64,000 nt of DNA from Ensifer sp. Root278 (GTDB taxonomy: Bacteria; Pseudomonadota; Alphaproteobacteria; Rhizobiales; Rhizobiaceae), in NCBI RefSeq assembly GCF_001429285.1, contig NZ_LMJJ01000003.1, forward strand, positions 1-64,000, given 5' to 3'. The notes below the pieces were generated by a model. That model saw only the letters and a list, made by a program, of their open reading frames with translations. It did no database searches and was not told the DNA's origin. Of the stretch, positions 33,716 through 42,107 are shown one piece after another. Both the position numbers and the translations under genes were made by a program. Every line of letters begins with the position of its first letter. Position 1 is the stretch's first letter.

Positions 33716-34814
33716 GCGATGTCCTGAAATATTGTTCGAGGAAACGGCTGTAAGCTCCCATGAGAGCACTGAAAATGAAATAGACGACGGCCGCGAAGAC
33801 GTAGCCTTCTAGCACCGCGATGCCCTGCCATTCCGGATCGCGCATGGCGGTACGCACGGTGTCGAGGAAGTCGAGCAAGCCGACGATGGTCACCAGTGTC
33901 GTATCCTGGAAGAACCCGATGAAGAGGCTGACGAGCGGCGGGATGACCTTCTTCAACGCCTGCGGCAGCACGATCTTGCGCATGATCTGCCAGTAGTGCA
34001 GACCGAGCGAGTGTCCGGCCTCCACCTGCCCGTTGGGCACCGCCTGCAAGCCGCCACGGACGATCTCGGCGATATAGGCGGCGGCAAAGAGGATGATCGC
34101 CACCTGTGCGCGGATGAGCTTATCGATGGTGATGCCGTCGGGCATGAACAGCGGCAGCATGACCGTTGCCATGAACAGGATGCTGATCAGCGGCACGCCG
34201 CGCACGATCTCGATGAAGCTCACTCCCAGGATGCGGATGGCTGGAAGGCTGGAGGCGCGGGCGAGTGCAAGCGCGATCCCAAGCGGCAACGCGCAGGCAA
34301 GCCCGATGAAGGAAAGCATGAAGGAGAGCGGCAGCCCTCCCCATTGCGTCGTCGGCACGACCGTCAGGCCAAAGAACCCGCCCGCCATCAGCACATAGAG
34401 CACCGGCAGGATGACTGCGATCCAGGCGATCAACAGCGCCCGTCCCCAGACCTTCGGGACCATCGAGACGACACAGGCGCCGAGAAACAAGAGCATCGCC
34501 GTCAGCGGCCGCCATTGCTCCTCGAACGGATAGAAGCCGAAGAAGATGTAGCGCATCTTCGTCGACAGGAACGGCCAACAGGCGCCATTCGTCACCTTGC
34601 ATTCCGCCGGCGTGCCGACAAAGGTGGCGTCGACGAACAGCCAGCCGATCACCAGTTTCGCAACCGCGAAGATCGTTCCGAGGCAAAGGATGGTGATCAG
34701 TGCGTTGCCCGGCGTTCCGAAATAGGCGCTGAGCCAGCGCCCTTTCGGTGCCGGTGGCGCTTCGCGGTGGGACGTAAGCGATGCGTCGCCGATGAGGGTA
34801 TCGATCTGTGTCAT
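33708..34814 (-). CDS. Amino-acid ABC transporter permease (AapM-like)
   Basis: The product has 368 residues and multiple membrane segments. The second half is a His/Glu/Gln-type permease: SFIEIVRGVPLISILFM, then AYIAEIVRGGLQAVPNGQVE with the EAA loop contacting the ATPase. The long N-terminal part with extra spans and a CKVTNGACWPF periplasmic loop is typical of AapM/YhdY-type subunits of general amino-acid transporters. It starts 3 bp after the stop of the partner permease. No ATPase gene is linked. Confidence 0.87.
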   Translation of the reverse strand: MTQIDTLIGDASLTSHREAPPAPKGRWLSAYFGTPGNALITILCLGTIFAVAKLVIGWLFVDATFVGTPAECKVTNGACWPFLSTKMRYIFFGFYPFEEQWRPLTAMLLFLGACVVSMVPKVWGRALLIAWIAVILPVLYVLMAGGFFGLTVVPTTQWGGLPLSFMLSFIGLACALPLGIALALARASSLPAIRILGVSFIEIVRGVPLISILFMATVMLPLFMPDGITIDKLIRAQVAIILFAAAYIAEIVRGGLQAVPNGQVEAGHSLGLHYWQIMRKIVLPQALKKVIPPLVSLFIGFFQDTTLVTIVGLLDFLDTVRTAMRDPEWQGIAVLEGYVFAAVVYFIFSALMGAYSRFLEQYFRTSHD

Positions 34815-34817
34815 TGC

Positions 34818-35972
34818 TCAGCGCTCCCTCAGCGCGACCTTGGCATTGTACCAGTTCATCACCAGCGAGATGAGGATCGACAGCCCGAGATAGACGCCCA
34901 TGAAAATGGCAATGGATTCAATCGCCTGCCCGGTCTGGTTCATGATCGTGTTCGAAACCATCACCAGATCCGGATAGCCGATGGCGATCGCGAGCGAGCT
35001 GTTCTTGAAGACGGTCAGATAGGTGTTGGTTAGAGGCGGGATGATGATCCTCAGCGCCTGCGGCAGGATCACCAGCTTCAAGGTGCGCGCGCGTGATAGG
35101 CCGAGGGCCGTCGCGGCCTCCCACTGTCCTTTGCTGACCGCCTGGATGCCGGCCCGGACGATCTCCGCAACGTTGGCCGACACGCTAAGCGTCAGCCCGA
35201 GGAGAAGCGCCACGAATTCCGGGCGCAGGTGATAGCCGCCGCTCAAGCGGAACCGGCCGAGTTCTGGTACGTCCCAAGTGACGGAAATGTTGGCGAGCAG
35301 CAATGCTGCCACGAGCGGCAGAAGAAGCGCAATCGTCGCGATCAAGGCAATCGGTCTGTCCTTGCCGGTGACGACGCGCCTGCGGCCGAGAATCCGTGCA
35401 ACGGAAGCGGCCGCAGCGATGCCGACAACGAGAGCCGTGACCATTGCCGAAAATCCGCTCTCCCAGTGCAGGGCGGGCATGACCAGGCCGCTGTTCGACA
35501 GGAACACACCCGGAAGCATCTGGATCGCCTGCTTGACCGGCGGAAAGGTGGAGATGATCAGCGAGTACCAGAGCAGCAGGTAGAGCAGCAGCGGCACGTT
35601 GCGGAGGGCCTCCACATAGGCAAGCATCAGTCGCGACAGCACGGGATTGTGCGACAGCCGCCCGATGCCGACCAGCAGACCGAGAATGGTGCCCAGCAGT
35701 GCGGCGAGCAGCGAGACTTTCACCGTATTGGCAATGCCGACGAGGATCGCACGGCCGATTGTATCGGTCGGCTCGTAGGTGATCGCGGTTTCCGTGATGA
35801 CGAAACCGGCCTGGCGCGCCAGGAAGCCGAAACCGGTCGCGATATCCTGCTTGGCAAGATTGGCGCTTGCGGTGCTGAACATCACCCAGGCGATGAGCAG
35901 CACGACACCGACGGCGATCACTTGATAGAGATAGGCGCGAATGCGCGCATCATAAAACAGGGGCATCGGCAC
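34818..35972 (-). CDS. Amino-acid ABC transporter permease (AapQ-like)
   Basis: The product has 384 residues. It starts with a span at about 15-35 and a large AapQ-type insert (FGFLARQAGFVITETAITY). The C-terminal permease half has AYVEALRNVPLLLYLLLWY and ANVAEIVRAGIQAVSKGQWE, the EAA loop. It heterodimerises with the AapM-like subunit. It lies 120 bp downstream of the binding-protein gene, with a strong hairpin in the gap. Confidence 0.87.
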   Translation of the reverse strand: MPMPLFYDARIRAYLYQVIAVGVVLLIAWVMFSTASANLAKQDIATGFGFLARQAGFVITETAITYEPTDTIGRAILVGIANTVKVSLLAALLGTILGLLVGIGRLSHNPVLSRLMLAYVEALRNVPLLLYLLLWYSLIISTFPPVKQAIQMLPGVFLSNSGLVMPALHWESGFSAMVTALVVGIAAAASVARILGRRRVVTGKDRPIALIATIALLLPLVAALLLANISVTWDVPELGRFRLSGGYHLRPEFVALLLGLTLSVSANVAEIVRAGIQAVSKGQWEAATALGLSRARTLKLVILPQALRIIIPPLTNTYLTVFKNSSLAIAIGYPDLVMVSNTIMNQTGQAIESIAIFMGVYLGLSILISLVMNWYNAKVALRER

Positions 35973-36059
35973 CCGTCCCTTAGGCAGGACCTACAGCGCC
36001 GCCGGTCTTACCGGGGCGCAGAGGTCGCTTTGGCACTTTGAATTTCTGCAGCAGAAAGC

Positions 36060-36085
36060 TAGGCCCGCGCTTGAGCGTGGGCCTA
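36060..36085 (-). terminator. Intra-operon hairpin between binding-protein and permease genes
   Basis: TAGGCCC and GGGCCTA flank a second paired segment (CGCT/AGCG), giving a 12-bp stem with one G/T mismatch and a 2-base loop. It sits 7 bp after the binding-protein stop and lacks a T-run. Such hairpins commonly stabilise the upstream mRNA or reduce downstream permease expression. Confidence 0.6.
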
Positions 36086-36092
36086 TCAATCC

Positions 36093-37124
36093 TCAACGGA
36101 ACGGCGGTGCGTAGAGCAGGCCACCTTCGCTCCAGCGCGTATTCGGACCTCGGGTCAGGCCGAGAGCGGTCTTGGTGCCGAGGTTGCGCTCGAACACTTC
36201 ACCATAGTTTCCCACACCCTTGATGATGTTGTAGCCCCACTTGTTGTCGAGGTTCAGCATCTTGCCGAGTTCTTCATTGACGCCGAGCATGCGCTGGATC
36301 TCCGGATCCTCGCTCTTGGCCATCTCGTCGACATTGGCCTGCGTGATGCCGCGCTCCTCGGCCGCCATCAGCATCCAGGCGGACCAGGATACAATGTCAC
36401 GCCAGTTGGAGTCGTTCTGGCGAACAGCAGGCGCCAGCGGCTCCTTGGAGATGGTTTCCGGCAGAACGACGTAATCATCCGGGTTGTTGGCAACGGCGCG
36501 GATCGAAGCGAGGTCCGAACGGTCGGACGAGATCGCTTCGCAACGGCCTGAGAAGAAGGCGTTGCGGTTTTCGTCCGGGTTTTCGAAGACGACCAGTTCG
36601 AACTTGCCGCCGATCGAGCGGAAGAAGTCGCTGAGGTTCTGCGCGGTCGTGGTGCCCGGCAGCGTGCAGATCGCGGCATCCGTCAGTTCCTTGGCGCTGT
36701 TGACGCCGAGCGATTTCGGCACCATCAGCCCCTGGCCGTCGTAGAAGACTGTCGGCCCGAAATCGAGGCCAAGCGAGACTTCGCGCGAGAAGGTAAGGGT
36801 CGTCTGGCGCGACAGCATGTCGATCTCGCCGGACTGGAGCGCCTGGAAGCGCGTATTGATGTTCGTCAGGACGAAATCGACCTTTTCCGGATCGCCGAAA
36901 ACGGCGGCGGCCACGGCACGGCAGACGTCGACGTCGAAGCCCCCCATGTGACCCTTGGCATCCGCGGTGGCAAAGCCCGGCGTGCTCATCGAGACGCCAC
37001 AGATCAGCTTGCCGCGCGCCTTGACCGTTTCAAGCGTCGTCGCCGCGTTCGCAGACGTCGCGGCCACAAGCCCGACGGCGATGCCCGCAACGGTCGCGCA
37101 AAGCTGTAGGATTCTGTTTTTCAT
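36093..37124 (-). CDS. Amino-acid ABC transporter substrate-binding protein (AapJ-like)
   Basis: The product has 343 residues. It has a signal peptide (MKNRILQLCATVAGIAVGLV, ending ANAAT). The periplasmic solute-binding fold type 3 follows: LETVKARGKLICGVS, GGFDVDVCRAVAAAVFGD, LQSGEIDMLSRQTTLT and CTLPGTTTAQNLSDF. AapJ/BztA-like proteins are about 340 residues and bind a range of L-amino acids. The ATG at 37124 follows GGGAGGG, which decides the start. It is divergent from a GntR regulator, with two operator-like palindromes between. Confidence 0.9.
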   Translation of the reverse strand: MKNRILQLCATVAGIAVGLVAATSANAATTLETVKARGKLICGVSMSTPGFATADAKGHMGGFDVDVCRAVAAAVFGDPEKVDFVLTNINTRFQALQSGEIDMLSRQTTLTFSREVSLGLDFGPTVFYDGQGLMVPKSLGVNSAKELTDAAICTLPGTTTAQNLSDFFRSIGGKFELVVFENPDENRNAFFSGRCEAISSDRSDLASIRAVANNPDDYVVLPETISKEPLAPAVRQNDSNWRDIVSWSAWMLMAAEERGITQANVDEMAKSEDPEIQRMLGVNEELGKMLNLDNKWGYNIIKGVGNYGEVFERNLGTKTALGLTRGPNTRWSEGGLLYAPPFR

Positions 37125-37233
37125 GAATTCCCTCCCTTTGGTTTCCTTGTCCTGACCGGTCCTGGTCGTGCGGTCCTCATCGCACGCCTCCTCCCGAACC
37201 GATCGACACCAACCCGTAATTGTCAGCGCCATC

Positions 37234-37281
37234 AATTGCATACGATAGACGGATACAAACATCAACATGATTGTATACAAT
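37234..37281. promoter_or_regulatory. Paired GntR (FCD)-type operators between the divergent ABC and regulator genes
   Basis: ATTGTATACAAT at 37270-37281 is a perfect 12-bp palindrome. A near copy, ATTGCATACGAT, starts at about 37234. The TGTATACA core is typical of FadR/FCD-subfamily GntR operators. Both sites lie between the binding-protein start and the GntR start, placed to control both. Confidence 0.55.
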
Positions 37282-37363
37282 ATTGACGACGAAATATTCG
37301 GGCGTTATCGAAATGCAGGACATGTTTGGCCGATCCTCGATCGGCCCGTCGGGGGAGGCAACC

Positions 37364-38050
37364 TTGTCTGAGAAATCGAGCCGCAGCGACATCGTCTACA
37401 GGCTCCTGCGCCAGGCCATCCTGGAGCAGGCATTAAGGCCGGGAACGAAGCTTGCCGAAGACACGATCGCCGATCATTTCAAGGTCAGCCGTACCAGCGT
37501 TCGCGCGGCCCTGGTCCGGCTGAACGCCGAGGGCATCGTCGATCTCAGAGCCAACAAGGGCGCCTGCGTGGCGGAGCCGACGCTGGAAGAAGCCCGCGAT
37601 ATCTTCGCGCTAAGGCGCATGCTGGAAGCCGAAGTGATCCGCCGGCTGGTGGCCGATCTCGACAGCGCCGACGTCAAGCGGCTGGAGCAGCACGTGAAGC
37701 AGGAAGAAGCAGCCCTTTCCGATCACGGCCCGCTTTCGATCCGCCTCGCAGGCGAATTCCACATCCTGCTCGCCGAACTCACGGGCTCGCAGGCCCTGGC
37801 GCGCTTTGTCCGCGAGATCGTCTCGCGCTGCTCGCTGATCCTAGCGCGTTTCGCCCGGCTGCATTCTCCGGAATGCGCAGTCGACGAACATGTGCAGATC
37901 ATCCGCGCGCTGCAGTCGCGCGACACCGCCACGGCAGAGCGGATCATGCTAGAGCATCTCCACGCCGTCGAGCTGCGCGCCGAACTCGATATCGACAAGA
38001 CCGAGCCGGATATCTCCGCCGTTCTGCAACGTTACGCCCGCAAGGGCTGA
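37364..38050 (+). CDS. GntR-family (FCD) transcriptional regulator
   Basis: The product has about 228 residues from a TTG start at 37364, which has a strong GGGGGAGG ribosome site five to six bases upstream; ATG codons at 37313 and 37322 are alternatives with weak sites. The winged HTH has IVYRLLRQAILEQALRPG and FKVSRTSVRAALVRLNAEG. The FCD effector domain has FALRRMLEAEVIRRL, then a metal-binding-type EFHILLAELTG and a late EHVQIIRAL. It is expected to repress the divergent amino-acid transporter operon via the TGTATACA sites. Confidence 0.88.
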   Translation: MSEKSSRSDIVYRLLRQAILEQALRPGTKLAEDTIADHFKVSRTSVRAALVRLNAEGIVDLRANKGACVAEPTLEEARDIFALRRMLEAEVIRRLVADLDSADVKRLEQHVKQEEAALSDHGPLSIRLAGEFHILLAELTGSQALARFVREIVSRCSLILARFARLHSPECAVDEHVQIIRALQSRDTATAERIMLEHLHAVELRAELDIDKTEPDISAVLQRYARKG

Positions 38051-38217
38051 CGCTGCCTGTCGCCGTCGGGTCGTGCCGGCGGTCGAGGATACGACGTTCT
38101 CCAGTCGATCTGCGGCACCAACTGTCGCGCGGCAAGAATCCAGACGCGATATCTGCCTCCAATATCCTGCAACGATACCGGTGCGCCGGGCGGGTCTTAC
38201 AAGGGAGGGAGTGAGCC

Positions 38218-39807
38218 ATGCCAAGAGAACTGGAATTCATGAGCCAACAGGTGGCCGCAGGGCGGCTGTCGCGACGGGAGTTTCTCGGGCGCGCCGCAGC
38301 GCTCGGCGTTACGGTCGCGTCGGCGAACCTGCTGCTCGGCCAGGCAGCTCGAGCGGCCGGGCCTGTCAAAGGGGGAACACTGAAGGCCGGCCTCGTCGGC
38401 GGGGAGTCGACGAACAGCCTCGACCCCGCGACATGGGCAAGCCAGGTCCCCTACACACTTGGGCGCTGCTGGGGAGAACAGTTGCTCGAGGTATCTCCGG
38501 CCGGCGAGATCGAATATCGGCTCGCCGAATCCTATGAGGCAACACCCGACGCCAAGACCTGGCGCTTCAAGATCCGCAAGGACGTCACCTTTCACAACGG
38601 CAAGGAACTGACCCCGGCGGACGTGGTGGCGACACTCGAGCGTCACGGCGATGCCGATTCCAAATCGGCGGCCCTGCCCTTCGTCCAGGAATTCGAGACA
38701 ATCAAGGCAGATGGCGACAGCGTCGTCATCACGCTTCGCCAACCGAACGCCGACCTGCCCTATGTTGTCAGCGATTACCACCTGATGATCCAGCCGAACG
38801 GTGGCAAGGATGATCCGACGGCGGGCATCGGCACCGGGCCTTACAAGGTGGTCTCCAATGAGCCGGGCGTCAAACACATCGCCGAACGCCACGAAGGCTA
38901 TTGGGGCTCCGCCGAACGCGGCCATGCCGAGCAGATCGAAATCGCCGTCATCAACGATTCGACGGCACGCACCGCCGCGCTACAGAGCGGCCAGATCCAC
39001 ATGATCAACCGTATCGAGCCCAAGGTCGTGGCCCTGATCCAGCGCTTGCCCGGGGTCGTCATCCGCAACGTGCCGGGCAAGGGTCACTATGTCTTCATCG
39101 CCCACTGCAACACGACGCCCTTCGACAACAACGACCTGCGCCTGGCGCTGAAATACGCCGTCGACCGCGAAGAGATGGTCGCCAAGGTGCTCGCCGGCTA
39201 CGGCACCGTCGGTAACGACACGCCGATGATCAAGGGCTACCCGCTCTTCGACAACGACATCGAACAGCGGGCATTCGATCCGGACAAGGCGAAGTTCCAC
39301 TACAAGAAGTCCGGCCACAGCGGCTCGGTTCTGCTGAGAACTTCGGACGTCGCCTTCCCAGGCGCCGTCGACGCGGCGCAGCTTTTCCAGATGAGTGCCG
39401 CCAAATGCGGGATCACCATCGACCTGAAGCGCGAACCGGGCGACGGCTACTGGTCGGATGTCTGGAACAAGCAGCCCTTCAGCATGTCCTACTGGACCGG
39501 GCGGCCGACGCAGGACCAGGTCTATTCCATCGCCTACCTATCGAAGGCAGAGTGGAACGACACGCGCTTCTTCCGCGAGGATTTCGACAAGCTGATCTTC
39601 ACTGCGCGCGGCGAACTCGACACAGCCAAGCGCAAGGCGCTCTATCGCCAGTCGGCGATGATTTTGCGTGACGAGGGCGGGGTCATCGTGCCGATGTTCA
39701 ACAACTACATCGACGCAACGAGCGACAAGGTCGGCGGCTGGGTCGACGATCCGAACGGCGAACTGATGGGCGGCCACGCGCTGACGAAATGCTGGCTCAA
39801 CGCCTGA
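38218..39807 (+). CDS. Tat-exported peptide/nickel-type ABC substrate-binding protein (SBP family 5)
   Basis: The product has 529 residues. Its N-terminus LSRREFLGRAAALGVTVASA is a clear twin-arginine signal. The solute-binding family 5 fold follows: GGTLKAGLVGGESTNSLDP, WRFKIRKDVTFHNGKELTP, GTGPYKVVS and LALKYAVDREEMVAKVL. Such proteins bind peptides, opines, glycosides or other solutes. The ATG at 38218 has GGGAGGGAG. No permease or ATPase genes follow, so this is an orphan binding protein. It may share a partner elsewhere or act as a receptor. Confidence 0.9.
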   Translation: MPRELEFMSQQVAAGRLSRREFLGRAAALGVTVASANLLLGQAARAAGPVKGGTLKAGLVGGESTNSLDPATWASQVPYTLGRCWGEQLLEVSPAGEIEYRLAESYEATPDAKTWRFKIRKDVTFHNGKELTPADVVATLERHGDADSKSAALPFVQEFETIKADGDSVVITLRQPNADLPYVVSDYHLMIQPNGGKDDPTAGIGTGPYKVVSNEPGVKHIAERHEGYWGSAERGHAEQIEIAVINDSTARTAALQSGQIHMINRIEPKVVALIQRLPGVVIRNVPGKGHYVFIAHCNTTPFDNNDLRLALKYAVDREEMVAKVLAGYGTVGNDTPMIKGYPLFDNDIEQRAFDPDKAKFHYKKSGHSGSVLLRTSDVAFPGAVDAAQLFQMSAAKCGITIDLKREPGDGYWSDVWNKQPFSMSYWTGRPTQDQVYSIAYLSKAEWNDTRFFREDFDKLIFTARGELDTAKRKALYRQSAMILRDEGGVIVPMFNNYIDATSDKVGGWVDDPNGELMGGHALTKCWLNA

Positions 39808-39815
39808 ATCAAATG

Positions 39816-39849
39816 GGAAGCCGAAGGCCGTCGCCGACCTTCGGCTTCC
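39816..39849. terminator. Strong hairpin between convergent binding-protein and HAD genes
   Basis: A perfect 12-bp stem, GGAAGCCGAAGG with CCTTCGGCTTCC, encloses a 10-base loop. It is located 9 bp after the binding-protein stop and 9 bp before the end of the convergent HAD gene, so it is probably bidirectional. Confidence 0.8.
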
Positions 39850-39858
39850 TTGACGCAT

Positions 39859-40533
39859 TTAGAGAGTTTGACGCAGCGACAGCGTGCCGTCGCTTGCGAG
39901 TTCCACCTCGATCTCGTGGTAGCGATCAAGCGTCAGGTGCGGAGTACCTTCCACGGCCGCGTGTGCGCCGGTAACGACGACGACGTCGGCGCCGGCCGCG
40001 AGACCGGCAAGAATTCCCGCAGGTGCGTCTTCGAAGACCAGGCAATCCTCCGGACGCACACCCAGGCGCTCGGCAGCCATCCGGTAGCCCTGCGGATCGG
40101 GTTTGCCGACGGAAACATCTTCGCCCGTAATCATCAACTGCGGCGTCGGGATGCCGGCAGCAGCAAGGCGGCGCACTGCCAAGTCCAGCGGCGCGGACGT
40201 GACGATCGCCCATTTTTCCGGCGGTAGTGAATTCAGGAACGCGACGGCGCCGGGGATTTCGACGATGCCCTCGACATCGGCGATCTCTGCGAGCGCCAGA
40301 TCAAAGGCTTCCTTTTCCGGATCGACATCGGGCAGTTCGAGATTGCGGATCGTATCGACGGCGCGCACGCCATGAACGGTCTTTATGAACTCGATCGGAT
40401 CGATCCCGTTGCGCACCGCCCAGGCGCCCCAGACGCGCTCGACGACGGCCATGGAGTTCAGCAGAGTGCCATCCATATCGAACAGCAGGGCAGCAAAATT
40501 CTTCGTGAACACGGATGAAGGCGCGGCGTCCAA
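39859..40533 (-). CDS. HAD-superfamily phosphatase (beta-phosphoglucomutase/sugar phosphatase-like)
   Basis: The product has about 224 residues. Motif I is LLFDMDGTLLNS (nucleophile and acid Asp), motif II is AIVTSAPLDLA (Ser/Thr), and motifs III-IV are GKPDPQGYRMA and CLVFEDAPAGILAG. The helical cap between motifs I and II is of the subclass I type that acts on sugar or glycolate phosphates. The start is uncertain. A TTG at 40533 has AGGGGA at good spacing; ATG at 40572 would add 13 residues without homology. Confidence 0.85.
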   Translation of the reverse strand: MDAAPSSVFTKNFAALLFDMDGTLLNSMAVVERVWGAWAVRNGIDPIEFIKTVHGVRAVDTIRNLELPDVDPEKEAFDLALAEIADVEGIVEIPGAVAFLNSLPPEKWAIVTSAPLDLAVRRLAAAGIPTPQLMITGEDVSVGKPDPQGYRMAAERLGVRPEDCLVFEDAPAGILAGLAAGADVVVVTGAHAAVEGTPHLTLDRYHEIEVELASDGTLSLRQTL

Positions 40534-40652
40534 GGCAATCCCCTGAGGTGGTGAAACGGGCGGCAGCAACATCGCCCTATGGAGAAGGCACACCTACTAC
40601 CGGACGGCCGGACGCACAATGACATTTGCGCCGCAACCGCCAGCGATGTCGC

Positions 40653-41321
40653 TCAGCTTGCGGCCTGGATTTGCGTCGTCATGAGGAAATCGATCGGGCC
40701 ACCGGGCTGATCGTCGTCGAAGACGGCACAGGACAGCACGCCACTGAAGACGGCGCCGGAATCGACATTGGTCCGGTTTCCGATCGTGCGCGGATTGGCC
40801 ATGCTGGGTGTATGCCCATGGCAGAGATGTTTTCCAAAGTACTCGCCCGAATAGTCCTCTGGTCGCCGGATCCAGAGGAAGATCTCGTCGCCTTGCTGTT
40901 CGAGCGGCAAGGTCTCATCGATACCCGCATGCACGAAAATGCGATGCCGCTCGACAAGGATCGTGGGAAGCTCCTTGATCCACTTCAGATGCCGACCGGG
41001 AACGACGCCATTGTAGGAGACCAGCGTCTCCTGGCCACCGTTCATGAGCCACCAATCAACGTCGCTCTCGCCGCTGCTGGCGCCCCATAACATCTCTTCA
41101 TGGTTGCCCTTGAGTGTCAGCCAGGTCCAACCGGGTTTTGACGGGCCGGCCATGACCAACTCGACGACGCCGCGACTGTCCGGCCCCCGGTCGATCAAGT
41201 CGCCGAGAAAAATGACCCTGCCCGCCGGTGCATAGGTTTCAATCTCGCGCAAAAGCACACGCAACTGGTCGAGGCAACCATGAATGTCGCCGATAGCGAA
41301 GGTGAGTTGCCGGCCGGCCAT
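40653..41321 (-). CDS. Metallophosphoesterase of the serine/threonine phosphatase (PPP) family
   Basis: The product has 222 residues with the PPP signature set: FAIGDIHGCLDQL (GDxHG), GDLIDRGPDSRG (GDxxDRG), LKGNHEEML (GNHE), and later CHGHTPS with a metal-binding His. Bacterial members dephosphorylate Ser/Thr proteins or dinucleotides such as Ap4A. The ATG at 41321 follows GGAGAG, better than the upstream GTG. It appears to be a single-gene unit. Confidence 0.87.
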   Translation of the reverse strand: MAGRQLTFAIGDIHGCLDQLRVLLREIETYAPAGRVIFLGDLIDRGPDSRGVVELVMAGPSKPGWTWLTLKGNHEEMLWGASSGESDVDWWLMNGGQETLVSYNGVVPGRHLKWIKELPTILVERHRIFVHAGIDETLPLEQQGDEIFLWIRRPEDYSGEYFGKHLCHGHTPSMANPRTIGNRTNVDSGAVFSGVLSCAVFDDDQPGGPIDFLMTTQIQAAS

Positions 41322-41570
41322 GCGTCTACTCTCCACACATACTCCAAACCCTCGAACCGGGCTGATCCGAGAGAAAATATCGATAAATCAAAACACTATA
41401 ACAAGTCTTTCGTCGAAACGTATGCGCGCGATATCGATTGACGTCAAAGTGCCCGACAATTTTTCCGGTAGTCCGCCGAGATGGCCGAAACTGGGCGGAG
41501 GTACGCCTTCGAGCGAAATCGCGAAAGCCGTATTCCGTCACTCGGGACAGGCGGCATCGTCGCTGAGCCC

Positions 41571-41942
<372 letters not shown>

Positions 41943-42042
41943 CTAATCCTCCTGCGTACGGATTGGGGCCTCTGTCCACCGGACTGATATGGCAAAAGGG
42001 GTCGCCGACCGTCCGCGCGGAGTCGAGGACATGTAAGCAAGG

Positions 42043-42067
42043 AAGCGTCGAAACGCGCTTTTGTTCC
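42043..42067 (-). promoter_or_regulatory. Candidate EcfG/RpoE2-type promoter for the small conserved protein
   Basis: On the minus strand GGAAC (42067-42063) is followed 18 bases later by TT (42044-42043), as in the general-stress promoter pattern. It is 100 bp upstream of the 41942 start. The two bases before TT are GC rather than CG. Confidence 0.35.
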
Positions 42068-42107
42068 GAGACCTTGGAAAAATCGCGGCAACCGGTCGCG
42101 GTTGCGC

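Noticed and set aside
41326-41541. Short minus-strand frame upstream of the PPP phosphatase
   Set aside because: AT-rich promoter-like DNA with atypical codon use and no ribosome site; more likely the phosphatase leader region.
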